Source of the DNA: Anagrus nilaparvatae
Taxonomy: Eukaryota > Arthropoda > Insecta > Hymenoptera > Mymaridae
Length of the DNA stretch: 64,000 bases
Reading direction: 5' to 3'
NCBI GenBank assembly: GCA_022575985.1
Contig: JAKSXM010000007.1
Location: 36,272,501-36,336,500 of the forward strand
Positions 49,120-59,941 of the stretch are shown here, piece after piece (position 1 is the stretch's first letter; the number at the start of each line of letters is the position of its first letter). A program made the position numbers and the translations under genes. Below the pieces are notes generated by a model. The model saw only the letters and a list, made by a program, of their open reading frames with translations, searched no databases and was not told the origin of the DNA.

Positions 49120-49345
49120 ACAATTTGAATTTTAACTTATACTAGCACTTTCTCTCTCGTCACTCTCATACGTCTTTACTTCGCGACCGCTCGTGATAAT
49201 CTGTTCGTTTCTTCTCGCGCTCTTCCTTTTCCACACTACATACATACACGCATACTAACATATCATAAGTGGTTACAGTAGTCATAACATTACGTTACTA
49301 AGAATAGTATATATATTTATAACATTCGGCCATTCTACGCTAAGA
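49120..49345 (-). mobile_element. LTR-like end of a Gypsy-type element
   Basis: On the minus strand, a TGAGGACAATCTTAGCG stretch and AGAATGGCCGA precede TGTTATAAATATATATACT, the usual layout just before and at an LTR start in several insect Gypsy elements (family knowledge). The LTR-like sequence then runs to about 49120. The other end was not delimited. Confidence 0.4.
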
Positions 49346-49961
49346 TTGTCCTCAATCGCATGTAAAATACCTAAAAAAAAAACCTATTTTTTTATATAAA
49401 CATATATACCTAATTAAACCTAATCTTCCAAAGATTCAAGCTTTTTTTTCTTACTCGCTTAGGATTAATAATTTCATAATTATACAATGTCTCATTTTCT
49501 ACTACTTTTTCCTTTTTCCGATCACCTATTTTTTTGTAATTACTATTTTTCATTAAAAGCTTAACTCCCTTAACTCTATTTTTATAAGATTTCTTTTGAT
49601 TTCGTTAGTCAAAAAAATTGAACAATTTTTCCTAACTTTTCTAGATTTCATCAAAATTAAAAATTTTTTCTTTTTACCTTTTTTCAAACTAACTTTATAA
49701 GATTTGCGACTTTTCAGATTCTTACCAGGTTTTAATTTTAAATCATTAACAATATCATTTATACTATCTTATTCACTAAATTTCTTACTAAAATTTTGTT
49801 TTCCTAACAAAATAACATCATTCGTTTCAAAATTTTTACTATTAACATCTTGTTTTTGTAATTAAATAACATCATTTTCAACACACCCTTTACCGACTAT
49901 TTCACCGATTTTACATCCATAAGGTTTTTCGCCGCAGTTACTAAAAGGCAAAATACAATTT
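49346..49961 (-). pseudogene. Decayed retroelement coding DNA downstream of the protease frame
   Basis: Minus-strand translation is lysine-rich and broken by stops (for example KLKPGKNLKSRKSYKVSLKK). No RT, RNase H or integrase motif is visible, so the middle of pol has been lost between the protease frame and the LTR-like end. Confidence 0.35.
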
Positions 49962-50375
49962 TTATCTACTACTACTTTCTTGTAACATGCAATTTTCATT
50001 CACAACAATTTTATCATAATCCCCTGTAAAATTCGGTACATATTTGTCTGAAATAGTTTCGGAAAAAATTACAGAATTTCCTACTTTTGTATAAACAATA
50101 TGCGATAAGTCTTTAAAATTACGGCCTATAATAACATAATATTTTTGTGCAGTGTCTGGCACTATTCTAAATAATACGTCGTCTGCTTTCGCGCCATCAA
50201 AAATAACACTATCTTTTATTGCCCCATATGAATTTACTATGCTACCGCCAAAACCCTTTAAATTACTTTTAACTTGTTTAATAACATAATTTTCACGTAT
50301 TGCTGTCGACGCAGTTATCGTACAATCTGAACTACCCATATCAATAAATGCAAAAATTTTAATATTACCGATCAA
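49962..50375 (-). pseudogene. Retroelement aspartic protease domain fragment
   Basis: A 137-codon frame carries FIDMGSSDCTIT near the N-terminus, aligned with the D-T/S-G-A/S active site of retroelement pepsin-like proteases, and IIGRNF towards the C-terminal side, aligned with the usual ILGMDF-type motif. The residue after the catalytic Asp is Met instead of Thr/Ser, so activity is doubtful. There is no gag upstream in this window; the sequence before it is a tandem repeat, so the fragment is 5'-truncated. Assigned to Ty3/Gypsy-type pol by motif only. Confidence 0.6.
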
Positions 50376-50399
50376 AACATCTTTTAAGTATTATATTAT

Positions 50400-51310
50400 G
50401 TATTTTATATATAGGACAACCGATATCCATTTTTCTATTTAATGAAATTTTTTTATATATAAAACACCCGATCATATAGATTGATATTTTGGAGTTTTTT
50501 CGTGTTGTAGACAGACAATTTGATTTTTTCTATGAAATATTTATTTTCATACAACATGAAAAAACTATAAAAATTTTACTTTGAAATAAGATAAATATCT
50601 ATCGGCAGTTTTAGAATAAAAAAAAACAAAAATTAAAAAAATTTTACTGCATAGTAAAATTTATATTGTTTGTTTACAATATGAAGATACAAAAAAAATT
50701 GCAATCTATATTGTCGGCTGTTTTATATATAAAAAGTCTTATTTATGAACAAATATAAATCATAAATATTTCACTCTAGAGTAAAATTCATATTGACTGT
50801 CTATAATATAAAAAAACAGCAAAAATTTCAATCTTTATTGTTTTATATATAGAGAATCATAAAAATATTACCATATAGTAAAATGGATATCGGCTGTACT
50901 ATTTATGAAAAAACATAAAATTATAAAAATTTCACTCAATAGTAAAATTCATATAAGCTGTCTACATTATGATAAAACCCAAAAAGTTTCACTGTTGAGT
51001 AAAATGGATATCGGCTGTCCTATTTATGAAAAAACCAAATATTATACAAATCTCTCTCTATAGTAAAATTTATATTGGCCGTCTACATTATGAAAAAAAA
51101 TCAAATTTTTCAATCTATATTATTGGCTGTTTTATATACGAAAAAACCCAAAAAATTTCACTATAGAGGAAAATGGATATCATATGTCTTTTTTATTAAC
51201 AAACAAAAATTATGAAAGTTTCATTATATAGTAAAATTCATATTTATTGTCTAAAATATCAGTTGTGATGAATATGAAAATATAAAATATTTATATATTA
51301 ATTATCTACA
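50400..51310. repeat. Tandem/degenerate repeat with GTAAAATGGATATCGGCTGT unit
   Basis: Alternating phrases 'AGTAAAATTCATATTG.CTGTCTA.ATTATGAAAAAA' and 'GTAAAATGGATATCGGCTGTCCTATTTATG' recur about every 55-60 (or 110-120) bases across roughly 900 bases, with considerable drift. Non-coding. Confidence 0.65.
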
Positions 51311-51379
51311 ATATGAAATACCCTGCCAACTAGCTGGCACTAAGGTTCCTCAAACGATGAGCTTAATAATTCATTATGC

Positions 51380-51564
51380 CACAGATATCACCGATTACAA
51401 TCATGCCATCATACATACATTTCTATTAACTTTAAAAGTTTTTTTTAATGATCAAAAATTTTGGAACAAATTTTCAAAAAAATTAATTATCAGATTCGAG
51501 ATATCGAGTAAAAACCATATTTTTAAATATAACTACTTACATGGAACTAAATGAAGTATTACAC

Positions 51565-51596
<32 letters not shown>

Positions 51597-52190
51597 TGCA
51601 GTTTTTTTAATTTTGAAAAAAAAATTTTGAAAAAATTCGGTATCAGATTCAAAAAATTACTATGAACGAACTTTCTAAAACCAGTACTCTCATAGAAATA
51701 AATTAGGTGCTACGTCCAAAGAGAAAAAAAATTTGGTGTTTTTTATATTTTTTTGTGACAAAAATTTTGAAAAAAATTTTAAAAAAATTAATTATTATCA
51801 GATTCGAGATATTGAGTAAAAATCATACTTTCAAATATAATGAAAGTGCTTTCATGGAAATAAATGAGGTATTACCTCCAAATTAAAAAAAAAAAAGTAG
51901 TTTGAGATTTTTTAATGAAAAAATTAAAAAAAAAAAATTAGGTCTTAATTCCATAATGGTTGTGAAATATCACAGGTTACAATATTTTCAGATATTAGTA
52001 CTTTAATAGAATTAAATGAAGTATTACAATTAAAAAAAAAAAAAATATTCTATTTTTTTTAATTTTTTTGTTTTTTTTAATTTCGAGAAAAAATTTTTGA
52101 AAAAATTGCGTATCAGTTCCAAAAAGTTACTGTAAACGAACTTTCTAAAACTAGTACTCATAGAAATAAATTAGGTACTACGTAAGTGGT
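51380..52190 (+). repeat. Dispersed repeat family A, copy 4
   Basis: Contains GATTCGAGATATCGAGTAAA, TTAGGTGCTACGTCCAAAG, an A-run at 51566-51592 and 'CCATAATGGTTGTGAAATATCAC', all shared with copy 2 at 29.8-30.6 kb. Confidence 0.6.
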
Positions 52191-52196
52191 ACTACT

Positions 52197-52760
52197 GTAA
52201 GTGTCACCTTTCAAACAACATAAGCCGTATATTTTTATCACTGTTTTTCTCAGCGCTTTAGTCAATTAACCTACTGGTAATTTTTGACCTGAAATGACCA
52301 ATTTTTAAATTTATTTCAATTGCTGCCGAAATTGTAATTTTTGATGAAATTTAGTTTTATAGGCCTTAAAAAATTTTTACAAGCTTCAACTTTTTAAAAA
52401 TTGTTTACTCGTCTCTTTTATTTGATTAGTTTTTAAGGTATTGCTTTTCGAAGATAATGATAAAAATTGACTTTTTTTTAAAACCCTGAAATTGGGACTC
52501 TGACTTTAAATTATCATTTCTGCTTAATGAATTATTGAAAAGCAGTGAGTAAAAATATTTTGTAAACTTGAAGCTTGTAAAAAAATTTTAAGGCCTTTAA
52601 AATTCAATTTCGTCAAAAATTACAATTTTGGCAGCAATTTAAAATAATTTAAAAATTGGTCATTTTGAGTCAAAAATTACCAGTAGGTTAATTGACTATA
52701 GTGCTAAGAGAAACAGTGATAAAAATATACGGTTTACGTCGATTGAAAGGTGACACTTAC
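52197..52760. mobile_element. Foldback MITE, family C
   Basis: Arms 52197-52412 and 52546-52760 are inverted copies, with ends GTAAGTGTCACCTTTCA and its reverse. Shared internal words include GTCAATTAACCTACTGGTAA and AAGCTTGTAA. No coding capacity, and no clear target duplication. Confidence 0.75.
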
Positions 52761-53881
52761 ACCAAATAAAGTAGACCAACCAGAAGTGTTTTAGTTAATT
52801 TTTGAGATTGTAGCGTTTTATTGAAAATTACCGAAAAACCCTATTTTATAACATTGCGCCAACACGTAAATTAGCGTTTCTAGGCCCACAATTCCCATTA
52901 GAAAGAATGGTGGGCTGTTTGCATGTCTTAATAACATATGAAAGTATGTTTTCCAGTAAAAATTGGCATTTTAAAACGCTTTTTGGCTTTTGTAAGAATT
53001 TGTATAGCTAAAAACTCAAAATTCCCATATTATTTAAATGGGAAAATTGAGGTGGTTACAGGCACTTGTTTTTGAAGGCGAAAGCAAAATCCTTGGAACT
53101 GGGAACTTTTCATGACCAAAACTTTACAAAAAAACCCGGTGAGCAAAGTTTTTCCACACAAGCCAAAAATAGTTCCACTCTACTAAACACATATGATCAA
53201 AATATAAATAAATTAATGCACAAAATTTTTTATTTGGTTAAGCCGAGCATCGCGAGGCCAATCAGCTAGTTATGGAATTAAATTTAAACTAATACTTGTT
53301 GTTTAAAGTTGACATTATTTCGCGCGCATCATAAGCAAAGGTTGAGTTCGTGTGCGCCTTAAACGCCTCTTTTACCTTTACGTTCTTTTTAGGTACTTAT
53401 GTACAACCGTAATGGCTATTTGTGTGCTCCGCGATTTTTGTATTATAAAATCAATATTATGTGTGAATAATCAATATTTTTGTGTAAATAATATAATACT
53501 GTGTATAAAAAATGTAAATAATCATTTCGATAGTTAAAGTTTAATAATTATATAGCTCTTTATTTAAAATACAAGTGTACATTTATTTTCCATATATCCA
53601 CTCCAATAAACACACGCTTCCACAAACCTTATTATTTATACGATCAAAACACTTGTTTTCAAGAATTGGTATTTTAATTACCTTACAATATGCATTAGTA
53701 ACCATTGCTGTTCACAAATTTTTTATTTTTTTTTCTCAGATAAAAATAAATTTATTAAGGAACATAGGTAGAATTTGATGAAGGTAATAAAAAAAAATTT
53801 TAGTAATTAATTTGATTTTTTTCATGCTTAGGAAAGATTAGTATGCCTACTTTACTAATGCCTACTTTAGTAAATTAATAT
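52761..53881. other. Gene-free stretch between MITE and LTR
   Basis: Several 60-67 codon frames occur but none has recognisable motifs. The text around 52800-52870 belongs to the family C neighbourhood also seen at 22.4 kb. Confidence 0.4.
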
Positions 53882-54384
53882 TGTTAGGGAGTAAATAAGT
53901 AACTTTAATATAAATTGATAATTTATTATTATTTTGGATAGGTTAACTGATAAATAAATAGAATAATTAATTATGATGAGTTAAAATTGACTAAAGTCGT
54001 TTATTGAACTATTGACAAACTGTATATATGACAAAGAAAGAATTTAATGTTAACAGTTCTGATTCAAAAAGATCTCTGCCGTTTCAGTTGAGAGTCGCCC
54101 CCATCGTAGTTGATCTTGAGTTGCTTAGTGTTAGTTGACTTTCTGTGTGTTGTAGTTTGGGCACGGTGTTTAAACACCGTGACTTTGAATTTTATAAATA
54201 TGATTGACTTATTTTGGTGTAGTATGAAAGTTACTAAATGTTCTTAATAATATTTTATAGATCTGAGTGAGATTTGGTTATTTAGGTTTATTGGGTTTAA
54301 TAATATTATTATGGTTTAGTAAAATGTAAAAAGTGGAATTTTAGTTCTAGTAACCTATATATTAATATATTTTACTACATTACA
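53882..54384 (-). repeat. 3' LTR of the minus-strand Gypsy element (503 bp)
   Basis: Read on the minus strand, a purine tract (AAAAGAAGTAAAGGGAG) at 54385-54401 is followed by TGTAATGTAGTAAAAT, and the LTR-like block ends ...CTCCCTAACA at 53882. The outer dinucleotides are TG...CA as expected. No second copy was found upstream of gag, so the element lacks its 5' LTR in this window. Confidence 0.6.
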
Positions 54385-54723
54385 CTCCCTTTACTTCTTT
54401 TAAAATGTGTTCAGCCGCAGAATACATTTAAAATATTGCAAATTTAATAATTAACCGTGTGTTTTAGATAGATGATTTAATTTTGTATGTAATTATGTTA
54501 GTATTTATATTTATTAAATTTAATTTTGTTTTAGTATTATTTGATTAATTAGATTATTTACGTAAATGTTTTGGTTCAAAATTTTATTTATTGTTTAATT
54601 TTATATTTATTATTTTGAATTAGATTTAATTGAAAAATAGTGTATTCGAATTTTAAATATTTTAAACGATGTAGTCAAAATTTTATAAATGATTAAATTT
54701 TATTAAATCTTTTTATTTTAATT

Positions 54724-55967
54724 TCATGTTACAGTAATTATATACCTAGAATTTGCGTGTTTTAATTTGTTAAGATTTACTACTTTCTTTTTATTTCCTT
54801 CTATTTCTAATTCGCAATCCAAATGGTTAATAATTTTTGTGATTTCGTGTGGGCCAGTCCATTGGTCATTGAATTTTCCAAGTACTGGTTCTTTTAGTAA
54901 ATATACCATATTTCCTACATTAAAAGCTCTATTTTGTAGTTTTAAATCATACAAAAATTTTGATTTCTCTTGCGCTGTTTTAAGTCTTTCAGCTGCGTTT
55001 GTTTGTATGTCTTTTATTTGTTTAATTAAATCACCTAGGTAATCCCCATGTTTTCTTATTAGTACATTCAAATCAATCTCAGTTGGTAGACGAGCCTTCT
55101 TTCCATAAATTAACTCGAGTGGAGTATAACCATGGCCTTCGCGGATTGATGTGTTATAAGAGAACATGGCTAAGCATAATAGGAAGTCCCAATCTTGTTT
55201 AGTGGAGAATATTTTAAGATATGTAACAATCAAGAGAATGGCGTGATCTTTATATGGATCCCATCGTTTGTGGATGGAAAGCCGTTGCCCTCATCTGTTT
55301 AATTTTAAAAATTTTTGCAAAATGTTTCATTAGGTAGCTCTGGAAGTTACTACCTTGGTCGGTTTTTATGACGTTCGGAGTGCCATGATTACAGATGAAA
55401 TTTCTGGTAAATGCAATGGCTACTTCTTCAGCTTCCATAGATTCTAATGGGAGTGCTTCTGAATATTTTGTTAAATTACATTGCATCGTCAAAATATACT
55501 AATGATTATTTTGGGTTACGGGTAATGGACCAACAATATCCATTTCAACAACCTATTAAAGCTGTCTCAGGAGTATCCGTAATCCGCATTGAAAGACGTA
55601 TTTTTACACGTGTCAGTTTTGATTTTTGGCATTCTGGGCATGTTCTGACATAATCAGATATTTGTTTAAACATACCTGACCAATAGAATCTTTCTCGAAT
55701 TCTATGAAAGGTTTTAGCGATGCCCTTATGTCCACCTACTATAGAGTCATGATTTTCTGAAATTATTCTTAATCTTTCATTTTGTAGTGGTTCAATCACT
55801 TCTCCTGAACAGACAGTAATATCAAATTTACTCAAGTGAACATTAATCATATTCTCAACTAAGACCCAGGAAAGGTGATCATAACCACAATTGCTTTTTG
55901 GAATGAACAACGATTCTAAATTTGTATGATTCATAATATTTTTTACTTTTTTAAAACATTTGGACAA
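54724..55967 (-). pseudogene. Retroelement integrase, three broken frames
   Basis: The N-terminal HHCC zinc region is visible in HDSIVGGHKGIAKTFHRIRE followed by CPECQ (frame 55967-55545). The core follows in shifted frames: DIVGPLP (first Asp), KTDQGSNF (second Asp) in 55492-55250, then HPQTMGSI, after which the position of the catalytic Glu is a stop codon and the frame shifts again. The C-terminal part (55233-54724) has FSYNTSIREGHGYTPLELIYG and a WTGPHEI motif. Catalytically dead because of the broken Glu site. Upstream 56324-56004 looks like the RH-IN linker. Confidence 0.8.
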
Positions 55968-56003
55968 AGTTTCTAAGGAAATAACGTCTTCTTTATTTTG
56001 TTT

Positions 56004-56324
56004 TCAGAAAGCAGATATGACTTGTCGACCATCATCAATACGTGTCGTTACTATAGACCCAATACTAAAGTCCCATTTTTTAAAATTTTCTAAATTTATC
56101 ATACTATTATCGATTAATGTTTTAGTTACAGGGCTCAAGAAATCCAGGTCAAGTGAAAGTACGTGAAATATGTTATCTTTTCTCATATAAATTTGATCTC
56201 TACTAAATTTTAAATTATTTATTAACATTATTTGATAGTTTTCATTCAATTTAAAATTTAAATCTTTAATATCAATTATATTATTACTAGTTTCGTCTTC
56301 TATGTCAATCATTTCAGTATACAA
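56004..56324 (-). pseudogene. RNase H-integrase linker region of the Gypsy element
   Basis: A 106-codon frame (KFSRDQIYMRKDNIFHVLSL...) sits directly ahead of the integrase frame and leads into it. It ends upstream at the Helitron boundary near 56396, which explains the loss of continuity. Confidence 0.5.
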
Positions 56325-56439
56325 TATATTATAAGTAATATCATCGTCTTCAAAAATTTCGTTTGTATCATTATTGTCAGTATTTTCAAAATTTTCTACC
56401 TATACTATAAATATATAATCGCCGCTGTAGGCAGGTTAC

Positions 56440-56524
56440 CACGTGTATACCACGTGATGACTATATGGTTATCACGTGATCACCACGTGAATATCACGTG
56501 ATAACTACGTGTTTATCACGTGAT
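56440..56524. repeat. Cluster of CACGTG palindromes
   Basis: CACGTG occurs at about 56441, 56452, 56474, 56485, 56496 and 56518, mostly in the longer palindrome TATCACGTGAT, spaced 11-22 bases apart. It has the form of an E-box array but may be part of the Helitron's minisatellite. Confidence 0.8.
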
Positions 56525-56529
56525 CACCA

Positions 56530-56890
56530 CTTATAGTAAAGGTTGCTATAGAAACAGTAACCATGGTAACAGGTGTTATGGAACTGGTAACCATGGCAAC
56601 GGTTGCTATGGAAACGGTAATAACGGTTGCTATGGAGACGGTAGCCATGCTAACGGTTGTTATAGAAATTGTAACCATAGCAACGGTTGCTATGGAAACA
56701 GTAACCATGGAAACGGTTGTTATGGAATTTGTAACCGTAGCAGCGGTTGCTATGGGGAATGATAACCATAGCAACGGTTGCTATGGAAACGGTAAACATG
56801 GTAACGGTTGTTATGGAAATAGTAACCATAAAAACGATTGCTACTGAAACGGTCGCTATGGATTACTACTCGTAGTAACGGTTTCTTAGT
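56530..56890. repeat. Minisatellite of alternating X-box-like motifs
   Basis: About a dozen copies of a unit GGTTGCTATGGAAAC / GGTAACCATGGCAAC joined with period near 15 or 30 bases. For example GTAACCATGGCAAC is at 56587-56600. The words match the RFX X-box pattern GTNRCC-(N)-RGYAAC. Reading frames through it (NGCYGNGNHG-type) are only a by-product of the repeat. Confidence 0.85.
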
Positions 56891-57221
56891 TAAACAGTTC
56901 ATACGTATGAATAACATTTCAGACGTATAAATATTTTTTATTTTTTTTAAAATTTTTTATTGTATTATATATATTTTCATTTCTAAAGAACATGGATTTT
57001 CTTATAAAAAATCAAAATTATTTAGCTTTAATGTTATTGAGTGTTTGCAAAATATAAAAAGATGTAAGCTTTAGATGATGTCTGTGATAAATTTTATGTT
57101 ATAATACAGGTATAGCACACACAAAAAAAAGGAACTATAAATATCATTAAGATTTTTTTTTTATATATAAGTAATTAATTAAACTACTAAATTATTTCGA
57201 ATTTAATTAAAGATAAAGGTA
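56891..57221. other. AT-rich interior of the Helitron candidate
   Basis: No gene recognised before the OB-fold exon. Confidence 0.4.
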
Positions 57222-57474
57222 AATTTGAATAGAAGTAGTGGTAAAAAACGTGAAATATTAATAACAGATGAAACAAAAACCAATGTAAATATTAATAATA
57301 TTTAACTTTTTTAAAGTTAATGTATAACTTATAATGTTTTTTATTCAGGGTAAAATTGTATTTTGGGGTTTAACCGCAGAAAGTATAAAAATAGAAACTG
57401 AAGATCAAATATTAATAAAACAAGGTGTAATTAAACATTATAATGGTAATCAATATATATCAATGACAGGTTGA
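57222..57474 (+). pseudogene. RPA1-like OB-fold fragment, two exons (57222-57284, 57349-57469/474)
   Basis: The first exon ends SSGKKREILITDETKTN at a GTAAAT donor. The second starts after TTCAG at 57349 with GKIVFWGLTAESIKIETEDQ, then ILIKQGVIKHYNGNQYIS. The pattern GK-RE-L-DET...WG..A...KGV...YNG is that of the RPA70 single-strand DNA binding OB fold (family knowledge). Splice phase is 0 on both sides. It ends at a stop at 57472 or at a further donor (CAG|GTTGAG) at 57470. The N-terminal part is missing. It could be a captured host exon or a remnant of an RPA protein of the Helitron itself. Confidence 0.6.
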
Positions 57475-57679
57475 GGTTCACGGTTCAGCTAATTATAAAA
57501 TAAATTAAAAAAATTATAAAAATTTTCAATTTTTTTTTTTTTCAAATTATAAAAATTTATTCAAAATTTAAAGTAAAAAACAATAAAATTAAAGATTTTT
57601 TTAATTAAAAGAATATAAATAATTTTTTTTATTTTACAATTTAATTTTTAATGCGTTGCGCGACCCATAAATGCCTACT
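57475..57679. other. AT-rich 3' region of Helitron candidate
   Basis: A- and T-rich tracts leading to the terminal hairpin. Confidence 0.4.
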
Positions 57680-57702
57680 CCTCACGCGCGAAGCGCGTGA
57701 GG
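57680..57702. repeat. Terminal hairpin of the Helitron candidate
   Basis: Ten base pairs, perfect, GC-rich (CCTCACGCGC), with a GAA loop, ten bases before CTAG. Helitron termination signals have this form (known). Confidence 0.75.
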
Positions 57703-57712
57703 ATAGTCCTAG

Positions 57713-58310
57713 TTGTCTATATATTAATATGGATATCATAATTAGAACTTTTACGTATTTTCTGTCGGTTTCAAATTCTTCTAATTCTATTGGTGGTATT
57801 GTTAATTGAAAATATTAATTTTCAGTATTATTTTTAAGTTTTTTAGGATCATGAGCATTTTCTACGTCATGTTTTCTTTTTGAATCTGAGCTTGAGTTTT
57901 TGTTTTTATTATTATTTGTTTTTGCAGGAAGTATCTTATCGACTTCCTGATCTATTTTGGCTACCTCCGTCCCAAGAACATGGCTGCTAGGGCGTCTCCT
58001 AGTCTCCTCGGACAAGCTTTTGGCGTTTTCATCCAATATAACCAGATCTTGCGAACATTCATCTATTGAAATACCTTATCTGTTCTTATTAAAATTTTCA
58101 ACAGCGTTCTGCTCAAACAAAATCCTATCATTATGAAGTCCTACGTCAAGGATGTCACAATTTTAATTGCCAGTGCTCTTTGAGGGTTCTGTAGAGGAGA
58201 GAAACAACTTCTTGTTTCCATTATTACTTAAATTTGTATTCTTTATCTGAATGGCATTAACAGTGATGGCTCCCATTGTGCTTGGGACATTATGGGTAAC
58301 TAAATTTCCT
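57713..58310 (-). pseudogene. Rearranged Gypsy fragment with a 60-bp duplicated pre-RT segment
   Basis: 57746-57805 is identical to 59591-59650 of the pre-RT region (minus-strand text LTIPPIELEEFETDRKYVKV). The rest encodes minus-strand frames (58036-57815, lysine/asparagine-rich; 58357-58163) of unknown origin. RNase H similarity stops at about 58310, just after YGRKF. This indicates deletion, duplication and joining of element pieces before or with the Helitron insertion. Confidence 0.5.
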
Positions 58311-58727
58311 GCCGTAAAGATACGGTCTAAAGTAAATACATCCGAAATAAACTGCAAGCAATTCTTTTTCTGGAATAGAATATTTGATCTCTGCAGGTGT
58401 CAAGGACCTTGACGCGTAAGCTACCGGTAAATCGTGACCGTTTATTTTTTGGCTTGCATCTGTTGTGACCACGAATGGTTCATTAAAGTTGGGATACTGT
58501 AGAATTGGTTCAGAAGACAAATATTTTTTAATTTCTTGGAAACATTTTTCTTGTTTTTCAGTCCATTTAAATTGAGCATCCTTTTTGAGTAATTGTGTGA
58601 TAGGTTTTGTCATTTTTGCAAAATTTGGGATAAATCTTCTGTAGTATGAGGCTAAACCAAACAGTTGTTTTACATTCTTTTGGTTTTTTGGTGTGGGAAA
58701 ATCTGTAATAGCCTTAGCTTTATTCAA
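58290..58727 (-). pseudogene. RNase H domain and RT tail of the Gypsy element, truncated
   Basis: Frame reads DFPTPKNQKNVKQLFGLASY, YRRFIPNFAKM, then VVTTDAS (first catalytic Asp of RNase H), SRSLTPAEIKYSIPEKELLA (Glu site) and YLYGRKF. The sequence is cut before the usual TDHKPL motif, so one catalytic Asp is lost. It overlaps the RT frame by four bases in a different frame, which suggests a single-base shift at GVK. Confidence 0.85.
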
Positions 58728-59941
58728 ATCAGCTTTACCCCTTTTTCGCTAATTAAATGACCTAAGTAGACCACTTCTCTTCTCAAGAACATGCATTTTT
58801 CTAGTTGTAAGGTTAGCCCTGCCATTTTTAATCTGGCAAATAACTTACGAATTTTTAATTTATGAGAATCTAGCGATTCTGCATAAATTACGATGTCATC
58901 CATATATACAAAAAGTTCCACTCCTTTTAGACCAGTAAGGATTTTATCAATAAGTCGTTGAAATGTAGATGGCGCATTTTCTAGGCCAAACGGCATACGA
59001 ATAAACTGGTATTTCCCAAAGGCTGTGGAAAATGCCGTCTTGTCTGAGTCATTAGGATCCATGGGAACCTGGTGGTACCCAGAATAAATGTCCAAAGTTG
59101 TAAAATATTTTGCATTTCCCAACTGCTCTAAGATTTCGACAATATTTGGAAGTGGGTACGTGTCACTAACTATTTGTTCATTTAATTTTCTAAAATCAAT
59201 GACCATTCTAAATCTTTTTTCACCATTTGGGCCTGGTTTCTTTCCTACGACCCACACTGGGCTATTATAATTACTTTCCGAATCTTTAATGATGTTATTA
59301 TTCTTTATTTTTTGTACCTCTTCTTGGATGAACTTTTTAAATGCAGGAGGATGCCTATATTGTTTTATATTCACAGGTGGATTTCCATTTGTATTTATTT
59401 TATGGGGAACCAAATTTGTGGCTCCTAATGCATCACCTGGGACAAAGAAAAGATATGGATATTTTAAAACTATTTCTGCAATATGTTTTCTTATCTCCTT
59501 ATTCAAGCTTTCCAAGTTAAGTGTTTCTAGTATTTTAAAAATTTTGTCTTCTAATTGTTTTCCAGTGTCAAATTTATTTAGTGTTTGTACAACTTTTACG
59601 TATTTTCTGTCGGTTTCAAATTCTTCTAATTCTATTGGTGGTATTGTTAAATTGATGTCCTTAAAAGAACAATAATAAGCGAAAAATTTCGTTTTTCCAG
59701 ATACATTAGTAACCAAGCATTCGCCCATAAAGATGTCAGGACCAGCATCGATTTTTGGTATGTAACCTTCTTTCATATTTTTGTTAGCAACCTCTATTTC
59801 TAAAAGAGTTTTACTTCCTGCAGGAAGTTTTATGATTTTATGAGTAAGAAATTTAATAGGTTCCGGAAAGCTTTTTAAGCTTATTTCTTCTTTTTCATAA
59901 CATAAAGATGCTTTATTTTTCTTTAAGAATTGATTTTCCAA
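58724..59941 (-). pseudogene. Reverse transcriptase of the Ty3/Gypsy-type element
   Basis: A 405-codon open frame. Pre-RT DFPIAW-like text lies just upstream. The RT body has NSPVWVVGKKPGPNGEKRFR, VIDFRKLN, TTLDIYSGYHQ (catalytic Asp), FIRMPFGLENAPSTFQR and FVYMDD (catalytic pair), then YLGHLISEKGVK. All core Gypsy RT motifs are present without a stop, so this is the best-preserved part of the element. It is listed as pseudogene because the surrounding pol is broken and no protease is visible. Confidence 0.9.

Larger units (their letters stand above)
56396..57712 (+). mobile_element. Candidate non-autonomous Helitron, 1,317 bp
   Basis: The 3' end fits Helitrons well: a 10-bp stem CCTCACGCGC with GAA loop (57680-57702), ten bases later CTAG (CTRR consensus) at 57709-57712, followed by host T. 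The proposed 5' end TCTACCTATACTATAAATAT starts with TC and resembles insect Helitron 5' ends, although the preceding base is T rather than the usual A. It sits inside the Gypsy relic and contains an E-box cluster, a minisatellite and an RPA1-like gene fragment. Confidence 0.6.

Noticed and set aside
56505..56847. Frames of 80-94 codons on both strands with repetitive peptides
   Set aside because: All derive from the X-box-like minisatellite, open in several frames at once.
57680..57702. Bacterial-type terminator
   Set aside because: GC stem is followed by ATAGTCCTAG, not a T-run; it fits a Helitron 3' hairpin.
59088..59675. Plus-strand frames of 60 and 128 codons
   Set aside because: Antisense to the reverse transcriptase frame.
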